A DNA stretch of 64,000 nt, from assembly GCA_963575745.1 (NCBI GenBank), contig CAUYUJ010001336.1:1148676-1212675 (forward strand). The letters are read 5' to 3'. This DNA is from Prorocentrum cordatum. Lineage: Eukaryota; Sar; Dinophyceae; Prorocentrales; Prorocentraceae. Below, in pieces: positions 22,529-33,239 of the stretch. Numbering within the stretch: position 1 is the stretch's first letter; every line of letters starts with the position of its first letter. Under the pieces are notes generated by a model. The model was not told where the DNA came from and did not search any database. It saw only the letters and a program-made list of their open reading frames with translations. The position numbers were made by a program, and so were the translations under genes.

Positions 22529-22800
22529 CGGCGACGAGGCGGTGACGGCGGCTACATCGCCGCCAGACCGAAGGACAGACCCAGACGACGGGCGGCGACA
22601 AGGCGGCGACGGGGAGGCGACGGCGACTTCATAGCCGCCAGACCGGCAGACAGGCTCAGACGACGGACGGCGACGAGGCGGCGACGGCGGCTACACAACT
22701 GCCAGGCCTACTGACAGGCCAAAGCGACGGGCGGCGACGAGGCGGCAACGGGGCGGCGACGGCGGCGACATAGCTGCCAGACAGACAGACAGGCCAAACT
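22529..22800 (+). repeat. Four-copy tandem repeat (63-74 bp units)
   Basis: Units begin near 22,529, 22,592, 22,666 and 22,729 with GGCGGCGACGAGGCGGCGAC-like sequence and end with GCCGCCAGAC and GACAGGC-CA phrases. Unit lengths alternate about 63, 74, 63 and 72 bp, so it may be two copies of a 137-bp higher-order unit. Confidence 0.75.
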
Positions 22801-22849
22801 CCTGTGGAATTGAAGTAGGAACCCGTGAGTGCAAGAACTGGTTGGGAAA

Positions 22850-22995
22850 TGATATTAGAACATGAACCAGATGTACTGAAACAGACCGGTCTCAGCCAAA
22901 AATGTTCTAGAAACATTTCGTGGATACCAATTATTCGAACATTCTTTCGTGGGTCTATAGGCAGGTTCAGACGCTTCGTCACTGCTTGAGATATC
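22850..22995 (+). repeat. Dispersed repeat with palindromes, copy 2
   Basis: Partner of 10,128-10,305, sharing TAGAACAT, CTCAGCCA-AAAT, CATTTCGTGG, CAGACGCTTCG and CACTGCTTGAG in order. Confidence 0.6.
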
Positions 22996-23227
22996 TGTTT
23001 CGCCCACGGCCCTAAGAACCATCACGATGATTTAAAGCTCTGCGCAGTCATCCCCTCGAGGGCGGCCTGGCCGGCCCGCGTCGCGTGCACACCGAAAGCC
23101 TCCATCATCGCCTGCTCCAGGCGGCGGGTCATATGATGTGCGGCAGCTCTGCACACCGGGGGGAGGCCGAGGCCGAGGGGCCGCCCTGGGAGTGTGGTGG
23201 GGGGGGATCATACTGACCGCGATGAGG

Positions 23228-23405
23228 ACGAGGAGACGCAGGAGGAGGAGGAGGAGGAGGAGGAGGAGGAGGAGGAGGGGGAGGAGGAAACGGGGAAGGA
23301 GGAGGAAGAGGAGGAAACGGGGCAAGAGGAGGAGGAGGAAGAGGAGGAGGATGAAACGGGGAAGGAGGAGGAGGATGAGGAGGAGGAGGAGGAAGAGCGA
23401 ACGAG
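23228..23405 (+). repeat. (GGA)n array
   Basis: About 180 bp of GGA/GAG trinucleotides interrupted four times by AAACGGGG-like insertions, itself a short higher-order repeat. Confidence 0.9.
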
Positions 23406-24000
23406 CGAGCGAGTGAACAAGCGAGCGATGGAGGCGGGGGGGGGGAGGCGGAGGAGGGATCGGGCGAGCGCGAGGCTGCGTGGCGACACGCCGGCGCTTC
23501 CAGGCGGCGAGCTGGTCCCCGTCGAGACGGCCCACGACCTCGTGCGCCCTTTTACGCTGGGACAAACTTCAGCTGCAGGGCTGTAGCGTTCATCGGGCGT
23601 GCCAAAAAAGAATGGCCGATTTGGCGAAGCGAGCAAGACGATGTGGGCCGCGGCCTGGTGCCGATAGGGGACCTCGGGCGCCTCCCGGCGTTTCCTTTCG
23701 AGCTCGGCCCTCGCGTGGTGTCCTCGGGCCCCTGGGCCAATCACAAACGGATCTGGGACGGAAAACGGCCCCAGGGAGGCGGTCGGTAACGGCTGGAAGA
23801 ACATATCGGCGGATGCCTGGAGGGGAGGGGGCAAGCTGGGTGCGCTCGCGCCACATCCGATATCCTACTCATACTCCTCCCTCCCATCCCTTCCCACGGC
23901 GATGATTGTTCTCTGTCCCGGGTGTCATAGCGCACCTGGAACACCGACAAGTGCCCCACTGTCCTGCACGCAGTCTGTTGAGAAGGGTAGCTGTGTACAC
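23406..24000. other. No gene seen
   Basis: GC-rich unique sequence with overlapping open frames on both strands. None is convincing. Confidence 0.4.
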
Positions 24001-24130
24001 TGCAGGAGGAGGAGGCGGAGGAGGAGCATGAGGAGGAGGAGGAGGAGGAGGACGACGACGAGGAGAAGGAAGAGGAGGAGGGGAGGCGGACGAGTAGGAG
24101 GATGAGCAGGAGAAAGAGGAGAACGATGAG
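24001..24130 (+). repeat. (GGA)n array
   Basis: Purine-rich GAG/GGA repeat with GACGACGACG at 24,050-24,060. Purine-rich sequence continues intermittently to about 24,200. Confidence 0.85.
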
Positions 24131-24479
24131 GAAGGAGGAGGACGAGGAACTGCAGCAGAAGCAGGATGAGCGGGAGGAGCAGGAGGAGTGGGGACCACAA
24201 CGAGGAGGAAGGACTCGGATCCAGAAATGTGGTCTGCGCTGGGGCGAGAGCGCCATTTTGAACGATAAGAGCAAAGCGCTGATCCTAAGATGAGGCCAGC
24301 GCTGCAGCGGGAGCACCATGTTGAAGGAAAAGACAACACGAGAAACAAAAAAACAGCTCGGAGAGAAAAACCCTACATACAACAAAAAATGACGCGGAGA
24401 GGGCGCCCCACTCTCAGACCAGATTCGGGGGAGGGAAGCGAGCAACACTCATCTTGTGTTAACTGTGGAGGAGGCCGGA

Positions 24480-25030
24480 ACGAGGAGGACGAGGAGGAGG
24501 AGGAGGAGGAAGGAGGAACGGGGGAAGGGGCATGAGGGGGAGGAGGGAGGTCTGAGCCCCAGGGGAGGCCTCCACCCAGCCAACGGCCCCCCCCGTCTGA
24601 ACCCTGGGTTGCATCAAATGCGGCGCCACTCGGCGCGGACTCCGCGTCCTGGAAGGCACTGGGCACGGCGGAAGGCTGTGCTCCGCCTCCTGATTCTAAC
24701 CTCTGCCCCCCTCCCCCCCATCTCCTCCCCTCCCCTCCCCTCCCCTCCCGCCCCTCCCCTCCCCTCCCCTCCCCTCCCCTTCCCCATCCTTCTTCTCCTC
24801 CTCTCCTCATCATGTTTCTCCTCCTCTGACTTCTCCTCCTTCTACTGCGCCTCTCCTTGCCTCGTCCGCCTCCTGAATGTACCCCCCTCGTTCTACTCCT
24901 GACCCTCCTTGTCCTCCTCTTCCTCCTCCTCCTCCTCCTCAAACCTCTGTTTGTTCTACAAGATTCAAGCAACCATCTCCCTCCCCCCTTCCCGTCCTTC
25001 TTCTCCTCCTGCTCCACCCTGTTCGGAAGA
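24480..25030. repeat. Purine- then pyrimidine-rich low-complexity region
   Basis: GGA triplets at 24,480-24,560, a CCCCT pentanucleotide array at 24,718-24,782, then TCC/CTT-rich sequence to 25,030. No gene seen. Confidence 0.7.
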
Positions 25031-25297
25031 TGCCCCGTTTTCTCCGCGTAATGTTTTACATGCAGGGCTTATCTGTTTAACTGTCCCATGCCTTTTCCAA
25101 TAGGATCGCGCTCCGTGTTTCAAAACGATGTTCCCGCTGCAGGGTGGGCTAATGTCATTCACAATGGCGCTCTCGCTATGGCGCGGGCACCTTGTCTAGA
25201 TCCGAGTCCTTGCTCATCGTTGTCGCCCCCCCCCCCCCCGCCGTTCCCTTTCTCCAGCTTCCCCTGGTCCTCCTGCTCCTCCCGATCCTTCCACTAC

Positions 25298-25298
25298 A

Positions 25299-25344
<46 letters not shown>
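25298..25344 (+). repeat. (CTG)n array
   Basis: About 15 uninterrupted CTG units. CTG/CAG tracts can form slipped hairpins. No reading frame that would make it a real poly-Leu or poly-Gln tract is supported. Confidence 0.95.
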
Positions 25345-25346
<2 letters not shown>

Positions 25347-25589
25347 TGTCATCGTCCTCCTCCGTTCGCCTCCTCCTCCTCCTCCTCCTCCGTTTCCTCC
25401 TGCTCATCCGCCAACTCCACCTCCAATGTACACAACTCCCCTGTTCCGATTGCGGGTGGCACGGTGGGGTCCCTCTTGGGGTTGCAGGCCCGCTATGGCA
25501 CGCGTCGGCGAATGGAGAACGAATGTGCACAAGGGGAAGGGGTGTGTGGGAGAGGTTGGATGCCAGAAATGGAGCAAGCGCACCTCGGC

Positions 25590-25740
25590 TGCACCTCATC
25601 CCTCTCATCCCTCTCATCCCTCTCATCCCCCCTCCTCCTTCTGGAGTCGCGCACATCCCTCTCATCCCTCTCCTCCTCCTCCTCCTCCTCCTCCTCCTCC
25701 TCCTCCTCCTCCTCCTCCTCCTCCTACTCCCCTCCTCCCT
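25590..25740 (+). repeat. CATCCCTCT minisatellite and (CTC)n array
   Basis: Four CATCCCTCT units at about 25,598-25,630 and two more near 25,650, then a pure CTC array at 25,671-25,734. The sequence to 26,180 stays pyrimidine-rich (CCTCCT) with no gene seen. Confidence 0.85.
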
Positions 25741-26384
25741 CTCCTCGCTCCCTCTCTCACTGCCTTCCTTCCCCCTTGGGACTAAACCTCTCGATGGGAC
25801 CATCGAAGGCCCACGACCCCCTTGAAGCCACTGAACTTCCCTCTCACTCTCGCGTCCAACCCAACTGTCTCCCCCACCCTCCTCCTCCCCGCAGACCGCA
25901 CAGACTCCCTTGAACCCACTGGAATCCATCAAGAGCGTCTTTATCCCTCTCACTCTCGCGTCCATCCCCTAGTCCTTCGCCCCCTCCCCCCTCTGCCACC
26001 TCCTACTCCTCCTCTCCTCCTCCTCCTCCTCCTCCTCCTCCCTCGTCTTCCTCCTCCTCCTCCTCCCTGCTGCTCCTCCTCCTCATCCTTCTCCTCCCAC
26101 CCCCCCCCCTCCTCGTCCTCCTCCTCCATCCTCCTCCCTCCTCGCTCCTTCCACCCTCCTCCCTACTCCTCTTCTTATCGTTGTTCTCCAAGCGCGCGGG
26201 GCCTGTGTTCCGCAAGGCAAGCCCCGATCTGAAGAGGGCCGAAATCCGCCCGTACGCCCGTCTCCCCGCCACCATCCTGGTGCCACCGCGGCCGGGGGGC
26301 GGATCTAGTCCAACATGCGGCCTAACGAGACTCACGGCAAATGTGGGACTGGCCGGGGGGGATCCGGATCGGCTCAACTCATAG

Positions 26385-26815
26385 TTAACCGTTAGCCATC
26401 GTTCATCGTAACCGTTGATGGCAACCGTAAAGCAGCGTGAACCGCCAATCGTGAACCATTGTTAGTTGTTCGTCACATATAACCATAGTTACTCGTAATC
26501 GTGAAGCGCTGACCATCGTTAGCCGTTAACCATTGCTAATCATTAGTCATCGTTGATCATCGCTAATCGCAATCGCTAGCCGCTGGCCATCCCTAATCGA
26601 CATTCGTCGCTCACATATTTTTCATCCTGGACCATCGTGAATCGTGATTGCAAATCATTAACAATCTTTAACAGTAAATCATCTTGGATCGCGAATGAGC
26701 GTTAATCATCTTGACCCGTAACCGTTAATCGTTAATCATCGTTCATCATGACCGTTTATCGCTGATCACCGTTGGCCGCCAATTATCGTTGATCGACGCA
26801 CTGGCTTCAATTTTT
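26385..26815 (+). repeat. Degenerate ATCGTTAACC minisatellite
   Basis: AT-richer block in GC-rich surroundings, built of short variants of ATCGTTAACCGTTAATCATC with no fixed period. No gene. Confidence 0.75.
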
Positions 26816-27837
26816 TGTTAATCGTAGGGCAGCGTGAGCTGCACCTCGCGGTGTTCTCTGAAGCCCCCGACGTGCCGCGCGAAACTACGACCCACGCGTT
26901 CCAAGGGCGACAAACATTGTTTCTCTTACCCCGCGTCGCGACATTGGGCGAAAGGGCGGGGGCCCGAGATCCCGAAAACAGCGAATAACCTCAGGACCCC
27001 GTTTCCCTCAGGGCCCGCTTCCCCCCACGGCGAGGGGACGCCGCCCCCGCCGACAAACCCCGAGCCGACCCCCGTCGCGGACAGCCACCGCGCCCAGGGA
27101 CGCTCCCTCGAGATCGCTCGGACGTCCCTTCCCCGCGCGCACTTGTCGATCTCGCGCGCGTATTTCTCACAAGGGTGATCCAGGGTACTCCTCGAGGGTC
27201 CTCGCCTAAGAATAGATGCGCACGCCCGGGCGCTGCCAAGGCGCTCCGCACTGGCCGCGGGTCAGACTCGGCGCTCGCCGCTCCTCGGCCGGCCCTGGAC
27301 CTCTGCGGAACATGTACAATCGGAACTAGGCCAGAAGAACATCCCTCAAGAACACGAGACCCTCCGTCGGCCAAAACGCACAGAACATCCACGGGTACCC
27401 TCCTCAAGATGCACAAAAACATCCAACAAACACGAAGAACGTTAGGGTACCCTCCCCGAACCGACCTCGATCTTATACCTCGGTCCGGCTGCACACGTTT
27501 GCAGCAGTGCGCCCTCAGAGGGGGGACTCCACCTGCTTGAAGCAGGCGACCAAAGCCGCCAGGATCCGCTCCGTCGGGGGGGGGAGAGGGGGCGAGGACC
27601 CGCGCCGATCGGCCCAACAATGCACTAAGGAAAGCGATCCTTTGAAGAGACGGGTGGGAGGTTTGTCTGTCCATGGCTGCCTCCCTCCGCCTGCTCTCGT
27701 CGTTCCCTGGGGCTCAACACCTCGAGGCCCACAATCCAGCAGACCGCAGCACGCCAGGCCATGCTCTCTCGGCGCCGCGCGCCTCCTGCCCAAGCACGAT
27801 GGGCCTGTGGCCAAGACGCGAGAGGAACAATAATCAA
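26816..27837. other. No gene seen
   Basis: GC-rich, apparently unique sequence. A minus frame spanning 27,674-26,991 and plus frames over the same stretch have no recognisable domain. Confidence 0.35.
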
Positions 27838-28000
27838 GGGGCCCCAGGACACACAAATAAATCCACACAAATAAAAATATTCCCCATATTTTCTCATATT
27901 TTCTGAGTTTTTGTCTTCCCCACCACTTCCCATATTTTCCCATATTTTCCTGGGGATCGACGATTAATTGTGTCTGTGTGTTTCTTCCCCTCCTGAAATA
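27838..28000 (+). repeat. Dispersed 160-bp repeat, copy 1
   Basis: Starts GGGCCCCAGGACACACAAAT, contains CATATTTTC repeats and TTTTTGTCTTCCCC, and ends after TTGTGTCTGTGTGTTT and CCTGAAA. Strongly similar, same orientation, to 55,158-55,318. Confidence 0.8.
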
Positions 28001-28031
28001 ATCACTGCACAAACGTTTTCGCATGTCCACG

Positions 28032-28137
28032 CTGATTTCTTGAACCAGCGCTGGGCCCCACTCTCTGGCTTGCGGGGCGCGGCGCTGGAGGCGCCGCCTA
28101 CGTGGCCCGACGCCGATCCAAAAAATCCGCGCGGAGC
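28032..28137. repeat. Foldback element, copy 2
   Basis: Shares the core GGCGCTGGAGGCGCCGCC and the right arm (CGCCGATCC then CCGCGCGGAGCT) with 5641-5763. Its left arm (about 28,032-28,058) matches the inverted right arm at roughly 20 of 27 positions, so the fold is decayed but traceable. Confidence 0.6.
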
Positions 28138-28569
28138 TGCGACAGTTTCTGCTTATGCTGTGCTCCTCGAGGCCACTATGGCTTGACAGGGTGGGGCCTG
28201 CAAGCTGCAAACTACGGTCCCAAGATTGGGTGTTTGGGCTTTCGGAGGGTCCTTCGTCGCCACGGCGGGACTGGCCTCGAATCCTGATCAGCTCGTATTC
28301 CGCGAGAGGTCCGGGGAATGGCGGTGTCGCTAACACGGAAACATGCTCGCGTTTTGAACAAACAAACGGGGGCGTTTTTATGCCGTTTTCACCCTCCAAG
28401 GGCCCTCGCTGGGCCTCTGGACCGTCAAAAAGACATCTCGGGATGCAAAACCGGCCTGGGTGAAGGGGTCGGCACTTCTGGGAACCCACTGCCCATCGGT
28501 CGGAAGAAGCGGCTTGAAATATGAAGTAGGAAGGCATTGCTGGGGCGTGCTGGTCACATTGCAAGCAGG

Positions 28570-28670
28570 GCGGCCATTTTACAACCAGATGGGGCACTTT
28601 ACAACCAGCATGGATTTTCCCAGAAGGGCACTTTACAACCAGGAAGGCCACTTTACAACCAGGAAAATAA
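28570..28670 (+). repeat. CACTTTACAACCAG minisatellite
   Basis: The 14-mer CACTTTACAACCAG or a one-base variant occurs four times within 100 bp. A related GGTTGTAAAACG lies inverted near 28,757. Confidence 0.75.
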
Positions 28671-28799
28671 ACGCACATAAGCGACACGTGTTCCTCAATT
28701 TCCGAAATCTCCACATGTTCACGTACGGAAGACACTTCGTTCTCTCAAGCGCGTTGGTTGTAAAACGACTCGACTGAAGCGAGAATATGTGAAGTGGCG

Positions 28800-29350
28800 G
28801 GTTCCGAATGGCATCCAACGGGGATCGCATTGGAATCCGATTGGCACCCTTCCCACTGGGATCCTGTTGGCACCAGGTGAAACCCATTGGTATCCAACAA
28901 AATTCGTCGCTATGGGGCCTACGGGTGTCCTACTGGGATCCGATAGGGCTGATTCCTATTGAAACCCGACCGGGCCCTTTCTCATGAAAGCCGGCTGGAA
29001 ACCCCATTAGATTACAATCGAAAAACTTTCGTATTGGAATGCTGCGGGAACGCGCTGGGATACTATATGGAAACCCGGTGGGGATTCTGTTGGGCTCTTC
29101 AGTAAGAGCCGTTTCTCTTAGAATCCCATCGGAACCATACTGGCACATGAAACATGTATCGCATTGGAATACAATCGAAATCCTTCCTTGTCCATTCATG
29201 CGGGCATACTACTGGGATCCCATCAGGACCCAACTGCAACCAAACAAGAACCTGTCGTCTTTGAGTCAAACTGTGCCCCGATTGGCGTCCTCTTGTAATT
29301 CTTGTGGTACCCATCAGGAGCACTTGGGACCCAATTGAAATCCAATCGAC
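28800..29350 (+). repeat. Degenerate GGGATCC-ATTGG repeat
   Basis: About 550 bp of roughly 20-24 bp variants built on TGGGATCCNATTGGNACCC. Frames on both strands repeat motifs such as N-R-I-P or G-I-P. No gene. Confidence 0.7.
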
Positions 29351-29710
29351 ATCCTCCCGCTACAGGTTGGTGACAGGCCTGGGCGGTTTAAGTTTTTTTT
29401 TGCATCCATTTCCGAAATCTACATCGTTTTCGGAACCTCGTAACCTCTGCCTGAAAATCTTGCTTCTCCTGGCAATCGAGGGACAGTAAGCGTTCGTCGC
29501 AAAAGACGCAGAGGAACACGCACGCCCTGAGGAGAGCGGGAACGTGGCCAAACAGCCACTGGGAACGCTCCTTACTTGCTCAAAGGATGATGGACTCAAC
29601 CACCGGAAGAAGCGAAAGAGCCGAAAGGGAGGAAAAAAGGATGGATGGGTCGGAATCAACCTTGGAGGACCTTCGCGAGTAAAAAAAAAAATACCCATAT
29701 TTCCTCACTC
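29351..29710. other. No gene seen
   Basis: Unique-looking sequence with an A-rich run at 29,681-29,692. Nothing recognised. Confidence 0.4.
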
Positions 29711-29895
29711 ATGCGCACGACCGTGCAAGCGCATCGGGCGAGCGCGGTGCCAGCAGGCACCAGGGAGATCAGAAAAATGAGCTGGTCGCCCGTCCAGGCC
29801 TCGAGGTCCCCCCTGCTGAAGCAAGCAATGGTGTATTGCTCTGCTGGGGAAGCGTCCGGGACAAGGCGCATGGCGAGAAGCGCAAATGCAATCTT
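29711..29895 (+). repeat. Direct duplication, copy 1
   Basis: Shares GTGCAAGCGCATCGGGCGA, ATGAGC-GGTCGCCCGTCCAG, GCTGGGGAAGCGTC and ACAAGGCGCATGGC in order with 30,799-30,985, offset about 1.09 kb. Confidence 0.75.
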
Positions 29896-29939
29896 GTATG
29901 TATGCCTATTCCTATATTTTCATCACCCGGAAAAAACCC

Positions 29940-30450
29940 TCTCCCCCCCTTAACCGGACCCCCAGGGACGCCCCGAACGCCCTTTCGGATGTTTCGGCGG
30001 CCCATGAGGCCCCCAAGACGCCCCAGGAGGCCGTTAAGAGAGCCCTGAGGAAGCAACAAATCGCCCCATTCCTTCAGGAAGTGACTATGTTTAACATATC
30101 CGCTTTTTGGGTCTTCGCGTCCAAGACGGCCCGATGGGCCCCCGGTCTCGCCACAAGAGGCCCCCCAGAGGGGGTGCAGACGGCCCAAGAAGGCCCCAAG
30201 ACTGCCCCAGAGAGCTCCGAGACTTCCCACAAGACTCCCCACAAGACGTCCCAAAATGCCCCCAGAAGGCTCCCAAGAGAGACCCACCAAAGCCATGGGA
30301 GACCCCCAAGTAGGCCACTGGAGGTCCCCAAGAAGGCCCTAGGCCCTAGATGGCTTCAGAAGACCTCTGGAGGGCCCCAGCTCTCCAAGACGGGCCCGGG
30401 ACGGCCCAACAGGGCCCCAGGATGGCCCAGAAGAGCCCTAAAAACGCCCA
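29940..30450 (+). repeat. GGCCCAAGAGG-type degenerate repeat block
   Basis: Degenerate CCCCAAGACGGCCC-type units with a short AT-rich header at 30,055-30,110. Followed to 30,780 by pyrimidine-rich sequence that includes a (CT)n run at 30,505-30,548. The 29.7-31.0 kb interval may be one duplicated unit. Confidence 0.65.
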
Positions 30451-30798
30451 GACCGCGTTTTCCGTGCGCTCGCTGCGCTCACGCCAGCCCGCCTGTCTTT
30501 CCCGTACCTCTCTCTCTCACACACTCTCTCTCTCTCTCTCTCTCTCCCTTCCTCCCTCTGCCTTCTTCGTCGACCTCCACGTTCGTGGCACCCGATGGCC
30601 ATCCTCATTCACCCGCTCTTCCTCTGGACCTTCTCCCCGTTTCTCCCCCCCTCCTCCCCCTTTCCGCCTCTTCAGCCCCCCCCGTCATCCCTGCTCCTTC
30701 CCGTTCCCTGTTCATGGACAGGTGCCATCGTCACAGTTTGATGCTTCGTCGTTTGCCAGATCCTTCGCACGCGAAAGAATCATCGCTCCTTCCCCAAT

Positions 30799-30985
30799 CA
30801 GGCGCACAAGCGTGCAAGCGCATCGGGCGAACGCGGTGTCAGCAAGCACCAGCAAGGATATCAGAAAATGAGCCGGTCGCCCGTCCAGACCTCGAGGTAC
30901 CCCCCTTGCTGGAGCAAACGATGATTGATTGCTTTGCTGGGGAAGCGTCTGGAACAAGGCGCATGGCACGAAGCGCCAACGCATT
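30799..30985 (+). repeat. Direct duplication, copy 2
   Basis: Partner of 29,711-29,895, about 80 percent similar by eye. Minus frames of both copies encode M-R-L-V-P-D-A-S-P-A, which shows only that they are related. Confidence 0.75.
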
Positions 30986-31019
30986 ATTATACATATCTAT
31001 AGAGTGCAGCGGCAACGGC

Positions 31020-31360
31020 CTCCGGAAATACATCCGACCGGTAAACCGATAAACCGATAAAAACTAATCGGTTGATCGGTAGTTATATCCGCAGATCGAC
31101 CGATAAACCGATGTGATTAGATTGGTTTATCTGTCGATCTGCCGATCTACCGAACAACCGATAACATTTATCCGCGAACATAGAGACGATGGCCGGCGCG
31201 CTCTCCTTCTCTTCGTCGGTTTATCGGTTTATCGGGTGATCGGTTGATCGGTTTATCGGCTCATCGGGTGACTGGCTGGTCTGAAACCGCTTGGGGCAAC
31301 CCTGAAAAATCGATCCTTGCGCCGCATATCGGTTTATCGGTTTATCGGCCGGTTGTCAGG
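31020..31360. repeat. AACCGATA repeats with imperfect palindrome
   Basis: Short AACCGATA units in both orientations. An imperfect inverted repeat, 31,066-31,112 with 31,121-31,162, resembles the perfect palindrome at 35.9 kb. Further TATCGGTT units occupy 31,216-31,265 and 31,327-31,350. Confidence 0.8.
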
Positions 31361-31484
31361 CCTCCGCCGCGACGACGACGGCGACGGCTCTGGGGCGGCT
31401 CTCCCTGATCAGCGTGAGTTTTGTGATTGGCTCTTGTGCGGACGGAATCCCGGGTCCGAACCTCTCCCGCCGCATACAATGATC

Positions 31485-32500
31485 TGCGTGGTAGCGCAGG
31501 CCCTGCGAGGGTCTCAGGCGACAGTGGCCGAACCAACTTGGGGCAGGGCATCCGAGGTCAGATCTCTGAGGATGTCTGAGGCGAAATGGCCTGATCATTC
31601 AGCTCAAGGCATGTCAGAACCGAGGGTTACGAAGATGTTTCATGCGAGAATGGTCTGAGCAAGTCAGCTTTGGGCGTCTCGGGATCCACTGTTGCGAGGA
31701 TCTCGCAGGCGAAAATGGCCGGACCGCCATGGGGTAGGGCATCTCCGAAGTTAGAGGCGCGAGGGCGTCTCAGGCGAAAGTGGCCTGAACACCGCACCTC
31801 GCGGCAAGTCCGGGGTCAGACTACTTCGGAACGGCACATCCCAGGTCAACACTGCGAGTTTGTCTCGGCGGAACTGGCCAGCACAATTTGGGCCAGGGAG
31901 TATCTGAGGTCAGCGTCGCGGGGATTTTTCAAGCGAAAATGGCGCGAATATCTGAGCTCAGGGCATTTCAGAACCCACCGTTGCGAGGATGCAGCAGGCG
32001 AAAGTGGCCTGGCCACCATGGGAATGGGGGCAGGGCAACTCCGCGGTCAGACTTGCAAGGATGTTTGACGCGAAAGTGGCCCGACCACGTCAGTCCTGGG
32101 CGTCTTGGCAGCCAGTTGCGGGGATGTTACAAACGGAAGTGGCCAAACCACCATGGGGCAGGGCACCTCCGAAGTCAGATTCGTGATGATATCTTAAACA
32201 CAAGCGGTAGGTCCACCTCAGCCGAAGGAATTTCGGAATCTACAATTACGATGATGTGTTTTTGCGAAGTTCGCTGGGTTACTATGGGGCACGGCATCTC
32301 GGAATCCAGATATGTGAGGACGGCTCAGACGATGGTGGCCAGATCACTTCGACCCAAAACATATCGGATCTCAGAGTGCCGAGGATGTTTCAACCGGAAT
32401 GCGCCAAACTTGTGCAGATTTCCATGGCGAGACCCTTTAGATAATCACATGTCGCGGCGCGTTGGAACCCAGACTTCCGAGGATGTCTCACGCGAAACGG
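31485..32500 (+). repeat. Tandem repeat of about 70 bp, about 14 units
   Basis: The phrase GAGGATGTCTCAGGCGAAAGTGGCC recurs with variation near 31,569, 31,632, 31,697, 31,775, 31,858, 31,925, 31,988, 32,060, 32,125, 32,325, 32,385 and 32,483, with weaker units between. Between these lie ACCATGGGGCAGGGCATCTC-like phrases. A coding frame through it repeats A-K-W-P, but frame and period do not stay locked, so no gene is called. Confidence 0.8.
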
Positions 32501-32504
32501 GCCC

Positions 32505-32640
32505 CCCTCCTCCTCCTCCTCCTCCTCCTCCTCCTCCTCCTCCTCCTCCTCCCCCTCCTCCTCCTCCTCCTCCTCCTCCTTCGTTTCCTCCTCCTCCTCC
32601 TCCTCCTCCTCCTTCTCCTTTCCCTGCTCCTCCTCCTCCC
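32505..32640 (+). repeat. (CCT)n array
   Basis: About 135 bp of CCT with a few CCC/CGT interruptions. Followed at 32,695-32,960 by looser GAC/GAT triplets that resemble the (GAT)n region at 38 kb. Confidence 0.95.
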
Positions 32641-33239
32641 CCCCCCTCTGCCGGCCGAGCCGGGCCGAGCCGCCAGCGGGCCAGCCGGAACGGGGGCGAG
32701 GACGAGGACGAGGGCGAAAACGACGACGACGGCGACGACGACGACGGCGACAGCGTCGAGCCTCGCATCCGGAAATGTCAGCTCGTATCTCTCCGTCGCC
32801 GTCGCTGTCGCCGTCGCTGTGAATGTCGCCAGCGCCGACAACGTGGCAACGATGATGACGATGACGACGGCGGCGATAATGATGCGCAGGATGATGACGA
32901 GGGATATGGCGGTGATGATGGTGATGTTGAAGATGAGGATGACGATGATGATGATGGCGATGGTTTCTCTCCTAGAGCTGCAATGATACGGATCACGCGC
33001 TTGCACTCCCGCTCCTTCTGTGGGCGAGCGCACTGCTTTACCAGGACAGCCCAACTCACGCTTGGCACCAGTTGCCTGCGGACATCGTTTTGAACCGCCA
33101 CCGTACCCCGCGGCGCGAGGTCGCGTGTCCCCAGGCACCCATGTAGTCCTGAGTCTTCACGGTCAAGGATCCCCGAGAGCCCAAATCCCACATTCTCGAA
33201 TCTCCCAGGCAAGTCTCTCACGCGGGTGCAAGACGGGGC

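Noticed and set aside
31888-33093. 401-codon plus frame
   Set aside because: It joins the 70-bp tandem array, the CCT array and GAT-like triplets; the repeat phase is not held in frame.
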